From Theristus sp. LFF4_11 (Eukaryota; Nematoda; Chromadorea; Monhysterida; Xyalidae), in the NCBI GenBank assembly GCA_030248135.1, contig JASANC010005775.1:26476-90475 (forward strand): a stretch of DNA of 64,000 nucleotides, given 5' to 3'. A program made the translations under genes and the position numbers. This document shows, piece after piece, positions 36,401-49,294 of this stretch. The notes below the pieces were generated by a model. It did not search any database. It saw only the letters and a list, made by a program, of their open reading frames with translations, and was not told where the DNA came from. The stretch's first letter is position 1. Each line of letters begins with the position of its first letter.

Positions 36401-39400
36401 CGATTTGGTTTTCATGGCTGAGGGATGTTGCGCTGATTTTCAGTTCATTGTCCGGTTGCCACAACTCCACGAAATGTCATTTTTCTCGAGCTGGTCTCAT
36501 GGGATTTCAAACAAGGATGTTTCGTGTCTAGTCTCATTGTCCTCGTGTCTCGTCTTGTCCCATGGAAATCTGGTCTCCCGGCAGCCCTAACACTGACTGA
36601 TCACACCAGGTGTCCACAACGTTCACAGGTCTAATTCAATGCCAACTTCAGGACATATTTGCCATCCAACCGCAGTCACTCAAGCCGAAGACCCAACCGA
36701 GCAACCAGCAGCCCGGGGTGCCCTCCGCCGTCACCAAGCCACAGCGGAGCATCTTCGACGACGATGACAGCGATCCGGAGGCGGACATTTTCGCACGGGT
36801 CGCACCGGTATTGAAATTGGCACTGTTGAATTTTGGGGTTTATGAGAGTGGTGACGCAAAAAGATTGGAAAAACGATGGTTTACAATTTTGAACGCAATG
36901 CATTCTGCAGATTTCAACCAAGACGACCGCCAGAACGGCCCCAATGGGCAAACCGAAAGACGTCACGGACAACAAAGTGCCCCAAAAGACATCAATCCCT
37001 CAGAATCGGTCAGTGAGCTGCACTTTTCGTTCAAAAACACACTGGCAAAATGCTGTTTCCACCACGTTCATTGAACAACGAACATCGTTATTTTCAGGCT
37101 TGCTTCTGACAAGAAAGCCACATCGATTTTCGGTGATTCCGACAATGATTCAGAAGAAGACATCTTCACACCGCGGCCTTTGGTGGTGCAGAGGGGCACC
37201 GCGGCACAACCAACCGAGCATCTCGCCAGACAACCGAAACACGCTGCAGAACATGAGCCGAAATTGCAAGTTCGAGAGCAAGTGCCGACGAAAGTTACAG
37301 AGAAAGTGACTGAGAAGAAATTCGCTGACAACTCAGGGCCGCATCCGCAAGAACGAGTGAATGATGAACAGGTGATTTGTGTTTTTATTTTGTTTAGTTT
37401 GTTGATCAAGCTATCTCATTCATGTTTCATCCAAATGATTCAACAAGGTTGCATCCATGCTTGTGTGGTGGGTGACGAATGGGACAGCACGTCAAGTTGT
37501 GTTCGAAAGTGACTCACTGTGGTCATTTTCTGGAGTTTTTGTGTCACATTGGTGTTTCTTTCATGCTTTACAGCCAACAACAACGCAGTCGACGAAAGTA
37601 GACCAGCCGACCGACGCGGATCAACAACCGATCACCACAAAAGCGTCCACCGTGCGCTCGCCATCGCGCAAAGATCCAGCAATGAACGCGTTGATCGATC
37701 AGTTGAGCACGGTGCTGCGTGGCCCCGCCGAAAATACAAACAAAGAGGGACTGAATGATGATCATATGCCAGACAAGCACACTGAGGTTTGCTGACGAAC
37801 ACAGACGCACAAATGTAACATGCTCACTGGTTTATTTTGAGTTGTGCGCACACTGATTGGTCGATTGAACTGAATGACGCAATTTCTGACGAGCACGCAA
37901 CCGGCTGTAGGAACACTAACTGAATGTAAATACAATATTATTTTATTCTCGCAACAGCGTCAGCCAATCAGCGCATCAGTGCTAGCCAGTGACCAGCAGC
38001 CTGCTCCAGCACCGGCACAGCAACAGTCAGAGTCCACCTCCGCCACTCAGGTCACTCGGGTAAACGCTCAAATGGAACAGTCTGTTGGTGCCCCGTTGTT
38101 GTCCAGTGTGACAAAGGTAAACTTTCTTCAAAGTTCATTTGTCGCTCGCAATAGTATTATGCAGCCAAATACTCTGTGTAGAAATTGCGAAGATTGTAAC
38201 AGTTGTTGTTGTTTGATTCAGAGCCGCGCCAAAATCCCGACTCATTCGCGTCGACCCCCATCGTCCGTGAAACGTCAGGCGACAAAACCGGCGTTTTCAC
38301 CAGATCCATTCAGTGACGCCCCACCACCACTGTTGAACTCTGTTGACTCGGACGAAAGCGTTCCGTCGACGTCGAGATTACAAAATAAAACGTCTGAGAA
38401 TTTTGAGAAACCAACAATTTCATCATCGTCAAACACGAAATCTGGGCAAGATTCGCCGCTATTTTTCGATGAACCGCCTCCATTATTGCCAGAGCGTGAA
38501 ACAAAAGACGAACAACGAAACGTCAACAGTTCACCGCAAAACCAGCAAACATCAGTTACAGTGCAAAGGAGGACGAATGAAAAAAGAGCAGACGAAAATG
38601 TCGACCGTGTTTCCGTGGACACCGTGCGTCGAAACGTTGCTGCGGAAATGGGTGAGAAATCGAGCGACCCATTGCCAGTCAGCACTGAGAGCGTCAGCAG
38701 CAACGCAAATCCGCTGCAGCAAAGTCGGCCCATGAATGCAGAAGTCAACAAGCAGTCAACTCCGAAAAGTTCTGTTGTTACCGCCGTACATGTTGCGGTT
38801 GATGAATCCGATGGTGAAACGGACAATCTGATCGCTCCGTTGATGTCGAATAATGTCGTCGTGGCACCGGTGCAAGTGGCGCAGAAACCGAGACAAGCGC
38901 AAATGCGAGTCGCTCATGAGACACCGGTCAGTGGATGGCTGAGGTTGAGTTTTTATTGTTTTCTTAATTTTGAGCATTTTTGATGATGCCACTTGTTTTG
39001 CCGCAGATTCCGCCGCCAACAAACGAAATATCAGCAAAGCCGGTATCGAACGCACCGCCACCAACGCTGGACAGCAGCCAACCGAAGCAGGTCACACGGA
39101 AACCAGCGCAACAGCTGTTCAACGACGTCTCGTCTGACGATGAGGACATATTCGCGGCGGCAGCAAAGGCCGACACGACCGCAACAGTGAAGCGCAATGT
39201 GGACACGGCTCACGGCGAACGAACGGACGACTTGAGGACTGTTGGTAAGTCGTGGTCGTATCGGGTTTCGAAAAGGAAACTGAGAGTATAGAGGCGATCT
39301 GTTGGTGACGTCACTGATCGGTTGCATGACATGGTTGCCGAGAATTGAAAAATAGCAGGTTGTTAGTCTCATGCGCAAAGTGTGTAGCCGACAGTAGTTA

Positions 39401-39584
39401 TGAAGCCAAAGAGTGCCTTTCTTCGATCTCAGGCGATGACGACCGATTCTTCACGGACTCGCAGCACGGGTATCGCTGTTGCAGCCAACCGGAGCACGCG
39501 CACGGCTCGCCAACCACGCCAGCAAAGCCGGTGAAAAAGTCATTGTTTGACGACGACAGTGACGACGATGATTTGTTCAGGTAG
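33455..39584 (+). CDS. WASHC2: WASH complex subunit FAM21 (WASHC2)
   Basis: The long-tailed WASH-complex subunit that recruits the actin-nucleation machinery to retromer on endosomes. The start at 33455 gives MSESEKGLPKILEAP. The N-terminal head matches FAM21: RWTLADDAALLSILEQ, then QHRLFALATTKFVEN, RVFDEEV, RKAVQRGCAVLTSHF and RPLPHIIGSTKF. A long Pro/Gln/Ser-rich tail follows. In it acidic LFa-type motifs recur: GLFGDEADSDQDDLF (about 35360), DDIFTAPQ (36240), DIFAIQPQ (36655), SIFDDDDSDPEADIF (36750), SIFGDSDNDSEEDIF (37117), LFNDVSSDDEDIF (39115) and LFDDDSDDDDLFR at the stop. A basic segment (THSRRPPSSVKRQ, about 38240) lies in the tail. About 16 exons are involved; some tail exon limits are uncertain. 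A MITE lies in one intron near 35575-35705. Confidence 0.87.
35575..35705. repeat. GTCCTAGTCTG MITE, copy in FAM21 intron
   Basis: The right end, read on the minus strand, is GTCCTAGTCTGCAGGCAGTG then CATTCTCTTATAGCACA. It parallels both ends of the copy at 50459-50614. The left end is more diverged. It contains a CA-rich centre and no gene. Confidence 0.5.
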
Positions 39585-40233
39585 ACTTTGTGTGGGTGGG
39601 ATATGCAGTTCATTTATGGCATTGGGCGCTCCTGGTTGGTTAGACTGAATAGGGACAGTTGTTGAGCCAATCAACGTGATGAGCATTTTTCTTTGCAAGC
39701 AATCCGTGTAGATGTATTTTCACTTGTGTGCTAATTTGCGTTGGATTGTTTTGTTGTGATTTCGCTTTCAAACAAACTTTAATTGAACAATCTACAATGG
39801 TGCACTTTTTTAAGTAAACTTTGCTGATTTGTAAAGAGTAATGTGATCCTGGTGTTTCGCTTTCATGGTGGAACTTTATTTGTTTATCAGTTTTATTTTC
39901 TATTTTGGTTGTATTATGAGTCCGACGGGTCGGTGAGTTTCAGTTACGGTGATTTTATCAAATCGTTGATTCATGATTTGGTCACTTCGTGAAGGACATT
40001 GCTTTATGGAAGTCTACTTATTTTGTATCATGTTTCTCAAAGAATAGGATTTGCTCGGATGAGATTTTCATGGGCTTTTCAAAATCCGTTGGTCGATTTC
40101 CTGAGAGTTTATTTGATCTGTATTTATGCGTGATTCTCTCTGCGAGTGATCATTAGCCCTATAACTATTCAGATTGTATTTTTCTTTATTACGCCAGTTT
40201 TCTAACAAACAATAAACTAACAAAATCTCTCTA
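39585..40233. other. Convergent spacer FAM21 / coiled-coil gene
   Basis: A/T-rich spacer between two converging stop codons. No open frame, repeat or RNA gene is recognised. Confidence 0.5.
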
Positions 40234-43200
40234 TCATTTGTATCGTTTCCGCCGTGTTTTCACGGAATGTGGCCGCACGTTGCTGCTGGTGCCCCTTGGT
40301 GGCAGCCACGGAGGCATCATGTTCTGTAGACTCTGTTCAGACATGGCCGCGCGCAGGTGCTGCTGTTGTTTGCGTTCCTCGGCCTGAAAGTTGAAATCAC
40401 CATGGAACACCCTTTTGAGACAACCGACGCAGGGCACAACGAATGTCGCAGGCAATGTTGCCCACTTCACTTCTCATGTTCAATGTTTTCTCAGTATCTG
40501 CTGATTGGCTGTGGTGATTCAAGTCAAGCCAACCATCGGCCGCACCTTTCTGATCAGCCATTCCTTGAACGCCTGCTCTGCCTCACTCAACCGCCTGTCT
40601 CCATCGTTGTCCGCTTGTCGCAGTTTGATCTGTTCCAGTCGTTTTTGCTTTTCGGCCTCCTCCTTCAAGTATTCGTCTTTACGACGTCGCCTGGAATATT
40701 TCATGACTGATTTTCAGACAGCCAAGTGATCAACACATAATTCCGCTCTGGAACTCCGATTCAGTGCATAATGTTCAGGCTTTATCAAATTCAGTCATTT
40801 CTGCTCAAGCAAAGATACGCTAGTTGTTGCGTGTGCTGTCAAAAGTTTTACAGAAATACCGAACCACTGTTCAAAGCATTTGCGCGCTTCCAGTTTCTCG
40901 CGTTCCTTCTCCCTTTTTGCCGCCTCTTCGTCCAGCTGCTGCTGTCTGCGTGCGCTCGTTGAGCGGTGACGGTGGTCGCTCTTGTGCGTCAGCCATGATT
41001 GGTAGGACTGCAAGAGAACCGGTGTCGATGGACCGGGTGTGCAAGTTGTTAAACGCTGAATTCCGTTTAGGACAAGCTAGTTTGATCGTTGATTCATGGT
41101 TTCGGAGCCATTCGCTGCCCGCCCGTATGATTCGATAAAAATCGACAAATTTCATTGGTTCAAAGCCTTGGTTCAACATTTTGACCAAAAATGATGCAAT
41201 CAATCGGCACAATCAATCAATCAAATCAGCCCGGATCTCTCGCTGCGTGCACACTGGTTTATGCTGTTTCACAAACGAATATTCTTGGGAAACAACATGA
41301 AACATCGAAAAAGTGTGCACACATCTGGCAAACCAGGTTCAGAAGCGAACAAACATAAAAACCTACCGCTTCTGCATCGGCCTTCTTAACATTCTTCGCC
41401 TCCTCCTTCTCCTTTTCCATCTCCAGTTTTCGTTCTTGTTCCTCGCGCTGTTTCCGTCGTCTCTCGCGTATTTCTTCGTCTTTCTTTCTCTTCCACACAA
41501 CAAACGTTTCAGACGCCCTCTCCAACTTCTCCAATGTTGCCTGTAATGTCTTTAGGAGAGGTGCAAGGAAAGCTGGAACGGATTGGACTTTTTTCGTTTT
41601 CACCAGCAACAAGTTCCGCTTCCATGTTCATCACATTTTTTCAAGCAAGCCAGCGACCAAAGCAACCTGTTGCTGTTCCCGTTCCAACTGCGCCGCCCGC
41701 TCGAGTTTCTGACGGTGTTCGCGAGTTTTGCGCTCGCGCCACAACTGAAAAACCAGAAATTTTTGGAATTTGAACAACAATTATCCAATCAAACGCAATT
41801 TCGAAACTCTCAAAAACCGCACACGGCACCTCATAACTGCGCACGTCCATGGCGCTCGTCGAGTGTCCTGCCACTCCGTTCGATGCGCCGTTGTGCGTCA
41901 GCGCACTTGTAGTCGGTCGTATCACCCTGATCGGCCGTCTAAAATCGGCAATGTTGTCGATTTGACTTGAGTTTAGCACAACAACATACTCTGAGTGAGT
42001 CACTGGGTGCTCTGTGCTGGCGGGCGCTCTGCAAGCAAAGCAAGCATGCACTCGGGAAAGTGTATACAGGGTGAGTTTGCATTGCATGCGAAAGAATTCT
42101 AGGGAAGGGCCTACTGTCACTGTGTGTGATAAAATAATGATCATGTTGCGATTCAAACTATTAATACATCAAGTCAAACAATAAATATTCAAGTTGAAGA
42201 TCATGCGATTTGTTTTTTCAGGAAAAGTTCAACAGTAAGGAAAATGACAATCACTGGTCGGATTTGTGAACCAAGACACTGAGGATAACAATGCTAGTAA
42301 TTTAGCTACTAAATTCAGTGTTGAATTTGCTAGTATTAGTTCCTAACAACACGTGAACTCCATGTACTGAATTTAGCAGCATCGTATTCTCAATGCGGTG
42401 CTGATTTCAAAAGTTTTACAAAATGCAACTCTAAATTATACGTTGTCAACTGATTGGTTGGTGATCAAGTGTTGAATCAGGGGAGACTCCCCATCCCCAC
42501 AGCAACGCCTGCACACGAAGCATGTATCATATAGTACATCAGTACTCAATCAACCCACGTGATCACTAGCCAATCAGCTGATAGACTGTAATAATAATTT
42601 TCATAGTTCGCCAGCTGGAAAGAACAGCCACTGGTGCTGACCTGACATTACCGCCCAACTGCGCTGCTGCAGTCGGATTGTTCCTGCTATAAGAAGCACG
42701 AACTCTTGGTGGAGTTGCTTGAAGTCGTCGAGCAGGTGCTGTTGGTGTTGGTGTTGGTGCTGTGGTGGCTGAATGATGCGCTGACCTCGCTTGTCGCGTC
42801 ATTAACGTCACCGTGCCTGAAGTGGCCGGGCGTGACCTAACTGCGGCGCTGTTGGTTCTTGGCTTGGTCCGATCACCACCACCGTTGACACTGCTGCCGT
42901 TGCTGTCTCCGAGGCCAATGTGCTCCAGCAGATCATCGATTGGAGGCTGTCGAAATTGTGGCGTCTCGGATCGATGGTCGTTTTCCGACTGCTCTTCGTT
43001 GATTTCACTTTCGTGAGCGAGCGTCGCCTGACCGTCGTCGTTGTCAGATTTTATTGATTCGTCAAGCGTTTTGTGCTCGTCGTTATGGTCAATCGAAACT
43101 GGTGGTGATTTCGTTAGCAACTGAAATTAAAAAGGCGTTTTTCTCTGACTGAATAAACCATGTGCGTACGCAGGGCCATTATAGAGAACCAAAAAATGGG

Positions 43201-43760
43201 GGCATTAATGTCACTCTGACAAGTTGCAGATTTTCCGCTGTAAATCGGCACATTTTAGTAAAGAAAGCCAACAAGCTGCTTTTCACCTGTTGCATGGTGA
43301 CAATTTCGTCCTCTGAATCTTTCTCCTGCTCATCGTTGCCCGGTTGGCCGTTCTGCGTTTGATCATTCTCCTTTTCGTCACTTTCCACAGACTCACGATC
43401 AGAATCCGACTTTTGCCCATCGTCCCGCCCCTCCGACGACTCGCAACGGGTTGCCGACTGCGTGTCACTGTTCTCACGATCGTCTGCGTTGATTTCCTCT
43501 TGTTCTTCTTCTACAGTTCTCAAATTAGTCGAGTTATTTGAAACATCGCAGCCATTTGAGCCATTCTCAGATTCACGTTCAGGGTTTTCGTTTTGATTCA
43601 CTTCGTCGGTGGTCTCAATGCCCAGTAGAGCGTCGATGCTTTTCGCGGATGATTTCGAGCGAATCTCAGAGTTGTTGTTGATGGATCCCCCGATTCCCAA
43701 CAAAGCGTCCAGGGTTGACGTCGTCGTCGACGTGTTTGTTGATGGAACGTACGCCATCAT
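40234..43760 (-). CDS. Coiled-coil protein, MAP9/CCDC34/CCDC181-like
   Basis: The protein starts at 43760 with MMAYVPSTNTSTTTSTLDAL. Two short repeats SIDALLGI / TLDALLGI occur in the N-terminal region, followed by a long acidic, Ser/Asp/Glu-rich region (exons about 43293-43760 and 42643-43121). Then come a Thr/Pro/Ala-rich stretch and a charged coiled coil. The coil is punctuated by Trp-centred units: LWRERKTREHRQ (about 41700), FVVWKRKKDEEIRERRRK (41500), CFEQWF (40880) and AFKEWLIRK (40560). The last exon (40234-40385) ends MMPPWLPPRG and a basic tail. Such W-K/R-K units in Lys/Glu helices recall microtubule-associated MAP9 and the ciliary CCDC34/CCDC181 proteins. Assignment among these is an inference; microtubule binding is likely but not shown. 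Confidence 0.6.
42434..42600. repeat. Palindromic MITE, AATCAGCTGATT family, copy 2
   Basis: The left end is AAATTATACGTTGTCAACTG then ATTGGTTGGTGATCA. The right end is the inverse, with TGATCACTAGCCAATCAGCT and AATAATAATTT. The middle GACTCCCCATCCCCACAGCA is like copy 1 (3563-3704). It lies in an intron of the coiled-coil gene. Confidence 0.65.
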
Positions 43761-44900
43761 TCCACCTGTGTCCTTGACAGGCTTTTTTTTGAGACAGCAA
43801 ATGGCAAATGTGAAATCTTATGAAATGAAAGCTAGTAGACAGCTATCAAAGTTACCACAACAATTTCACAAGAGTGTATGGTATATCCGGAACTAATTTT
43901 TTTAATCAACCGGAGTTTTCAGGGCTCAAAAACAAAGGGATCAGAAAGCATTATTCCTTAATGATTCAACTATAACATTCAAAAAGGTTTTACAACAATT
44001 AGCTGCTTTGCGAGCAATGTAATTCACCAGTTTCATAATACAGAGCGGGGACTCAAACTGGGACAGACATACGAGATAAACAGGAATGGAACTGGATATG
44101 GTCAGGAGGGTGTTTCCATGGATACATTGGGGAGCGTTTGAATCTGAACGCAACATGCTTGCTCTGAGCTGAATATGTCGTGGACACCGCGCTTGTGGCG
44201 GGGCTTTATGTGTGTCAGCTAACTCGAAATTTTGCAAGGCCCGTTAATTTTCAAACTGCACCGGACTACGGGCATATTTGATTCTTGTTTTACGTAATTT
44301 GTGATTTTCATGCAAAAAAACGAGAATGCTGTTCAAAACGGACAATTAGCGTGTCTTCACCACCCAGAAACATGCGCTGCTGAGTGCCACAGACGGTGAT
44401 GCAAACAGCGCCACCGCATAAAACCGCAGCATCCAGAAAAAAGCTAATCCCTCACGCGTCCCCATGTCCCTGTTCGCTTTATTAACGTTCGGGGCTGTCA
44501 ATTATGCATGTTTTTGCGTGCGAGAAATATGATGTGAAAGATGATTACAGAACATGGCTAGTTATTTGTTGTTGAAGGCTGGCACCGCGAGTGGCCATGC
44601 TGGTGGTTTATTTCATTTTTCTTCATTGCAGCGTCTGGAAAAACTGCGTTGATGAGAGAAAACGAAAAAAATGAACAAGTAACGAGCAGAGCTTTACAAC
44701 GAACACGAACGAAACCCACAAAAAAAACAAATCACAGCTATGCAATTATTTACAAGTCTACTCCCTTGACTTGGTTAAAAGTATGCACTGAGTAGTGAGT
44801 ATCACCTAAGCTGAGCGTTTGTCCTGGCTTCAAAACCTGTGTAGGACACAGTTTTACAATCAAGTTTATATTGCTGTGCAAAAATGAACGCAATCATGCT
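43761..44900. other. Intergenic spacer coiled-coil gene / nuclear receptor
   Basis: About 1.1 kb between two minus-strand genes. It should hold the coiled-coil promoter and the receptor 3' UTR. The open frames are short and unconvincing. No repeat was recognised. Confidence 0.45.
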
Positions 44901-47900
44901 TCAGCGAAGATCAAATATCTCAATGAGCAGCGGTCCAATCTCGTTCGGATCCACGCTTGCAAAGAACGCCACCGCATTCTCGTTCAGTCGCCTCAGTTCG
45001 TTCAGTTTCACGAGCAGCGCACGAAAGGCCCCCGGCGCCTCCTCGCGATCCAATGTCTCAAGGTACCTGGAGTGCACACTGGGATTATATTCCATGGTCG
45101 TGTTTGGTCCCCATTACACTAAAAAGGGTTTCTCCACAAAATTGCTGAGAGAGAGTTCCCGTTGGTTTTCGTTGCGGAACCCCGTTGGCTGCTTTAGAAG
45201 GACAGCAGGTTATGCACAAAAAAAATGTTGATTACTATTTTCTGGGCAATGACAAACAAGACACCCTCGTGGCTTGGTGGTAGCGCGTTAGACTACGTCT
45301 GTGCGTTCAGGGGATTGAGCCCCGCCGAGGGGTGTATTGGCATTGACGCCAAGAAAACTCGATGGCCGCCCTACTCGACGGCGTTCTGCACGCTTTTCTG
45401 GGTTAGCCCTGGCTAAAAACATCGCCTATAATCAGCGTTCGTTCGTTGTTAATCCAATGTCCCAAGCAACCCCTCCCCCACGCACAGCCAACCTCTTCAG
45501 CAGCAGCGTGTACTTGTCGTGCTGCAGTCTGACGATGTCCGGATGCAGCACGGTGGGGCGTGTCGGGTCGAAGAGCGTCATCGCAGTCATCAGCAGCATC
45601 ACAGAGTCGTCCTTGCGCCAGCGACGCTCGAACGTGCACAGGAATCTGCGGTGCGAAAGATTGGTGGGTGTTTCTTGATTTGGAAGCAGTGACTGACTGC
45701 CCATGTTGGCGGAATGTGGCAGCCCAGTCATTAACTAGCTCACTTTGAGCAATGAAAAATGCGCAGCTGATTTCAAAACGAAGAGTAATCGAATTCATCA
45801 TCCTGTACCGTTTGTGCTCCTCATAAACATTCCCATTGAAACCCTTCAACACGTCCATTCGGATTCGCAGTTCCTGTTGATCGTTGGGCCTCCATGCCGC
45901 CTGTTCTTGTTCGAACTGCATCGCGCCACGCAAGAACATCATCTCAGTGCAACCGCCGAAAGAAAGTAAAAAAATGATGCAAATTGACAGCTTTATTTCA
46001 TTAAACATTCTGTCGTAATTCGTAAAACGACGTTTTCCGAGAGATTCGGAAAATAATTCATGACCCACAAGCTGATTCCAACCTTTCAATAGCGCAATTT
46101 GATCTTTTTGGCAGAGCGCCGAGAATGCCTGTATTCGCTTGCTCATCTCGATCAAGCGTCGAATTCCGGTGTCAATCATGTTGATAACATCCGACAGGGT
46201 CATTGCAAATCCTGAAAAAAAACTGGTTTTTATATATCTACATTATGGCAAATCAACTGTGTGTGGTTGTGTAAGTTGTGTGGTGGTTCTCTGCATCTGG
46301 GGGCTTTGCCAACACAAAATGCAGCATCGCGGTGGTGGCTTCATCAATCATGTGCCTCCTCTTGAACGCAAAAACAAAAATACAAAACGTGTTTTTTGAT
46401 TTTAGTGAATCAATGCGACCTTCAGTCGCTTTCGGCCGATCCACCGGCTCGAGACAGATCGCGCTCGCCTGCCGCAGTTCGTTGATCGCGTTTCGATCGT
46501 CGTCGCTCATCGAAAACGAAATCACGGACGGCTGAAGCAAAATCGGTGATCGTGGTGATCGTGGTGATTGAGCTCGTGATCCCTGAGCGTCACCACCATT
46601 CGCCGCGTATTCAAACTGTCGATCAACATTCTCACTGATACGCTCGTTGTAAAATGTGTTGCTGGTTGGTGTCGCAGCACTGTTGACCATTAGTGCATCT
46701 GAAAGCAGGACTTTTCTAGTTGTGGTGATCCGTGCGCGTGCACATCTAACTTAAACACCTATAATAGTTGCCCATTCAACGTCAATCATGGGGATCCATT
46801 CTGAATTGTTTGCGAAAAACGCGCGAGGATAGGCAATAATAGAAGCAGGATTGCGTGCGGTGTGTTTCAGTTCAGCGTTTCTGGCCGTCTGAACACCAAA
46901 AACCAAAGTCTGCCAACCGCTCGTTGAGCCCCATGACGATGTCATGATTTTATCGATGATCTCTGCCAGTGTGAAGCCCGTCGGAAACGCGCCGCACGTG
47001 CAACGGCAACTGCACGGCCGTGCGACGAGGCTGGTGAACGTCGGTGGGAGTGGGGGACTGTGCAACGCTGAAATGGAAATGGGTTCGGATTGAAAAAGTT
47101 TACAAAAAGAGCAATGAATTCATCAAGCCCAGCAATCTTGATGTGCAGCCACATTGCAAAATTGACATCCGCGAGTGCTGGACACTGTTTTTGTGCGGTT
47201 TCGCGCGGTAGGCAAAGACCGCGGCAACGATATACAATATGTATGTGTGGTCTTAAGGCAGTCCACGTGAATTTAACACATTTATAATTAGCCGAGCGAA
47301 CTTTGCGTGCATTCTTATCCTTTTTGCAGCGTACCTGAGTATCCAGCTCTCGAGTTATTGCTGTCGCCCATCGAAATCGGACTGCTCCTGCGGCTCTCCG
47401 TGGTCGTCGTCGACGAGTCAAACGACGGTGTAGGCGAAACTACCGAAATTTCAGTGAAGAACTTGTTTTGACAGTTTTGGTTCATAATAATTTTTGGTTG
47501 TTTTTCCTCTTGAGAAGCGTCTTTCGGTTGTTCGGGCTCGTTTTTCGCTGCATTGTCGGTGTTGTTGACAGTCAACGAACGTTTCTTTGCTGTCAATCGA
47601 TTTTGCTGTTTGTTATTGCTCTGCTGGTATTGCTGACGTTTCAGGTCGAGTTTATCATCGGTCAGGATTAGCTCCTTCTTCATTCCAACCTGCAATCAGA
47701 AAAGCTGAACTGAAAATCAAAAGTTCAATCAAAAACATTGAAAGCTGTTTCGAAAATCAGCATAAGTGCTAAATGGTGACAGCTTAGCGAGCTTTTGACT
47801 TAGTGGTGGATTGATTTTTTTGGAAAATGAAGATTTTTCCTACTTTGAAGCATTTTCGCAGGCGACATTTTTGACAAAACCGACGCGAAATGGGCGTGAT

Positions 47901-48547
47901 TTCACAGTTGTCGCTGAACGGGCACTTGAGGTCCTGAAAATCACAAAAAAACCGCGTCACCATCAGAATTAAACGTATTGCATCATTCAAAAGAATGTGC
48001 ATGTGCAGTAGCGGTACGGGTTTCCTGCTCTTAAATTAATTTACGTGCACATCTTTGCTCACGCACCGTACTTCCAAAAAACATGACTTACGAGGCATTC
48101 ATGAAGCCGTATTTTTAAATAACTGCGCAGTTATGTTTCAAACACAGCTACGCGTCACTAAATACTGCTTCATGAATGCGCCTTTAGGTAAAAAATAAAG
48201 AAATAAATTCCAAGTGGTTGTGGAGGAGTCCACGTAAAAACGAATAAGTCCTAAGTCCAAAGAACATCGATTGCAGCAGGTTGGTTTGAACACAGAGCGA
48301 GTGAACATACAAAATTGCCCACCTGCGGGCGGAGTGCGTTGCGCCTGAAGAACGCCTTGCACGATTCGCAGCTGACGACGTCGAAGTTGTGGCCGTACGC
48401 GCGGTCGCCGCACACACGACAGCTCTTGTTGGCCGCACGTTTCGCTGCGGACGCTTTGAGCGACTTGAACGTGTCCTGCTCATTAGGGGGCATCGCTGTC
48501 ACGGAAGGATCAACGGTTGAGCGGTGATCAGCTGCTGGTTTTGCCAT
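44901..48547 (-). CDS. Nuclear receptor, DAF-12/NHR-8/NHR-48/HR96 group
   Basis: A ligand-gated transcription factor. The start at 48547 gives MAKPAADHRSTVDPSVTAMP. The DNA-binding domain spans exons 48330-48547 and about 47849-47934: CRVCGDRAYGHNFDVVSC, P-box CESCKA, FFRRNAL, then CPFSDNCEITPISRRFCQKC and RLRKCFKVGMKKELIL. The CESCKA P-box and the MKKE(L/W)IL extension mark the DAF-12/HR96 group. A Gln/Asn/Ser-rich hinge follows (47336-47692, 46415-46700). The ligand-binding domain includes MTLSDVINMIDTGIRRLIEM, FSALCQKDQIALLKG, WNQL|MMFLRG across a splice, MLLMTAMTLFDPTRP, LQHDKYTLLLKRYLETL and a C-terminal FDLR stop. A donor at CTT|GTGGGT and acceptor ACTGAG|ATG restore the expected helix 3-5 spacing. 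Group members bind steroid acids or respond to xenobiotics; the ligand here is unknown. The exon near 46917-47069 is of uncertain extent. Confidence 0.93.
45263..45332 (+). other. tRNA-like sequence (tRNA pseudogene or SINE head)
   Basis: A pol III A-box-like TGGCTTGGTGG (45270-45280) and a B-box-like GGATTGAGCCC (45312-45322) sit at tRNA spacing. CCCTCG at the start can pair with CGAGGG at the end, and the T-arm GGGG/CCCC closes. The anticodon stem does not pair well (TTAGA against TGTGC), so a working tRNA is unlikely. It lies in the last intron of the nuclear receptor, opposite in strand. A hairpin-like GGTTAGCCCTGGCTAA follows at about 45402. Confidence 0.45.
48087..48190. repeat. GCTTCATGAATGC MITE, about 104 bp
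   Basis: Inverted ends TTACGAGGCATTCATGAAGC at the left and GCTTCATGAATGCGCCTTTA at the right, with AACTGCGCAGTT and AGCTACGCGT inside. It lies in intron 1 of the nuclear receptor. A partial copy lies at 5351-5413. Confidence 0.65.
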
Positions 48548-49294
48548 TCAGTGGTCGTTCGACCAAACGACTAGGAACTCGATTGTGTTTCACTTTTTTC
48601 GATAATCCATCGTTGTACAATAACACAGACAACTTGGCTTTTTATACAAAACACAGCGTCATACTGATAACTTCAAAGTGCAAACGGCTGTTTTTATCGG
48701 TTTTCTAAACAGCACACAAACACTGTTGTGATAACGGTCAAAGTTTTTTCGCCTTTTTCTGGGCAAATATAACGAATTTACACAAGGCAAAATTTGTGTG
48801 TTGAAACAAGCTGCTTGTCTATCACTCTGCATCTGCTTGCTGTTTACTCACAATATGCCATAAATAAATTGATGTTTCATGCCTTTAGCTTCACGCAAGC
48901 ATCGTGTTAGCTGCTTGCCGCTGCAGGCTTACACACGCTCACATTTTCATGGTTCGCTTCGCAGAATTCACTGCCATAAGCTGCACACGTTCCATCCATT
49001 GCTTACATATGAAAAGCAGTACTCCATAACCCCAGTGTCTCATCGTTGATCTTTTTTTGTTATCAATCGATATATTCGAAGTATAGCGAAAGCCAGCATT
49101 ATTCAAACCCCAAAAATTTTATAAACATCATGTGATATTATCGGCAGATCAAAAAAACCAATCACCTTATCATCAGATCTTGCCATGTTGTAAAACAAAA
49201 AAATGGGGAGTGGGAAGCTATGCAGACACATCACACAAGTAAATTGAATATTTGTTGAAAAACAAGGTAACTAGTTATTTTTCACAAACCATGT
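48548..49294. other. Intergenic spacer upstream of the nuclear receptor
   Basis: A/T-rich, about 750 bases, expected to hold the receptor promoter and the 3' UTR of the next minus-strand gene. No open frame or repeat was recognised. Confidence 0.45.

Noticed and set aside
45263..45332. Functional tRNA gene
   Set aside because: The A and B boxes are present but the anticodon stem does not pair and the acceptor stem needs a bulge, so only a tRNA-like call is made.
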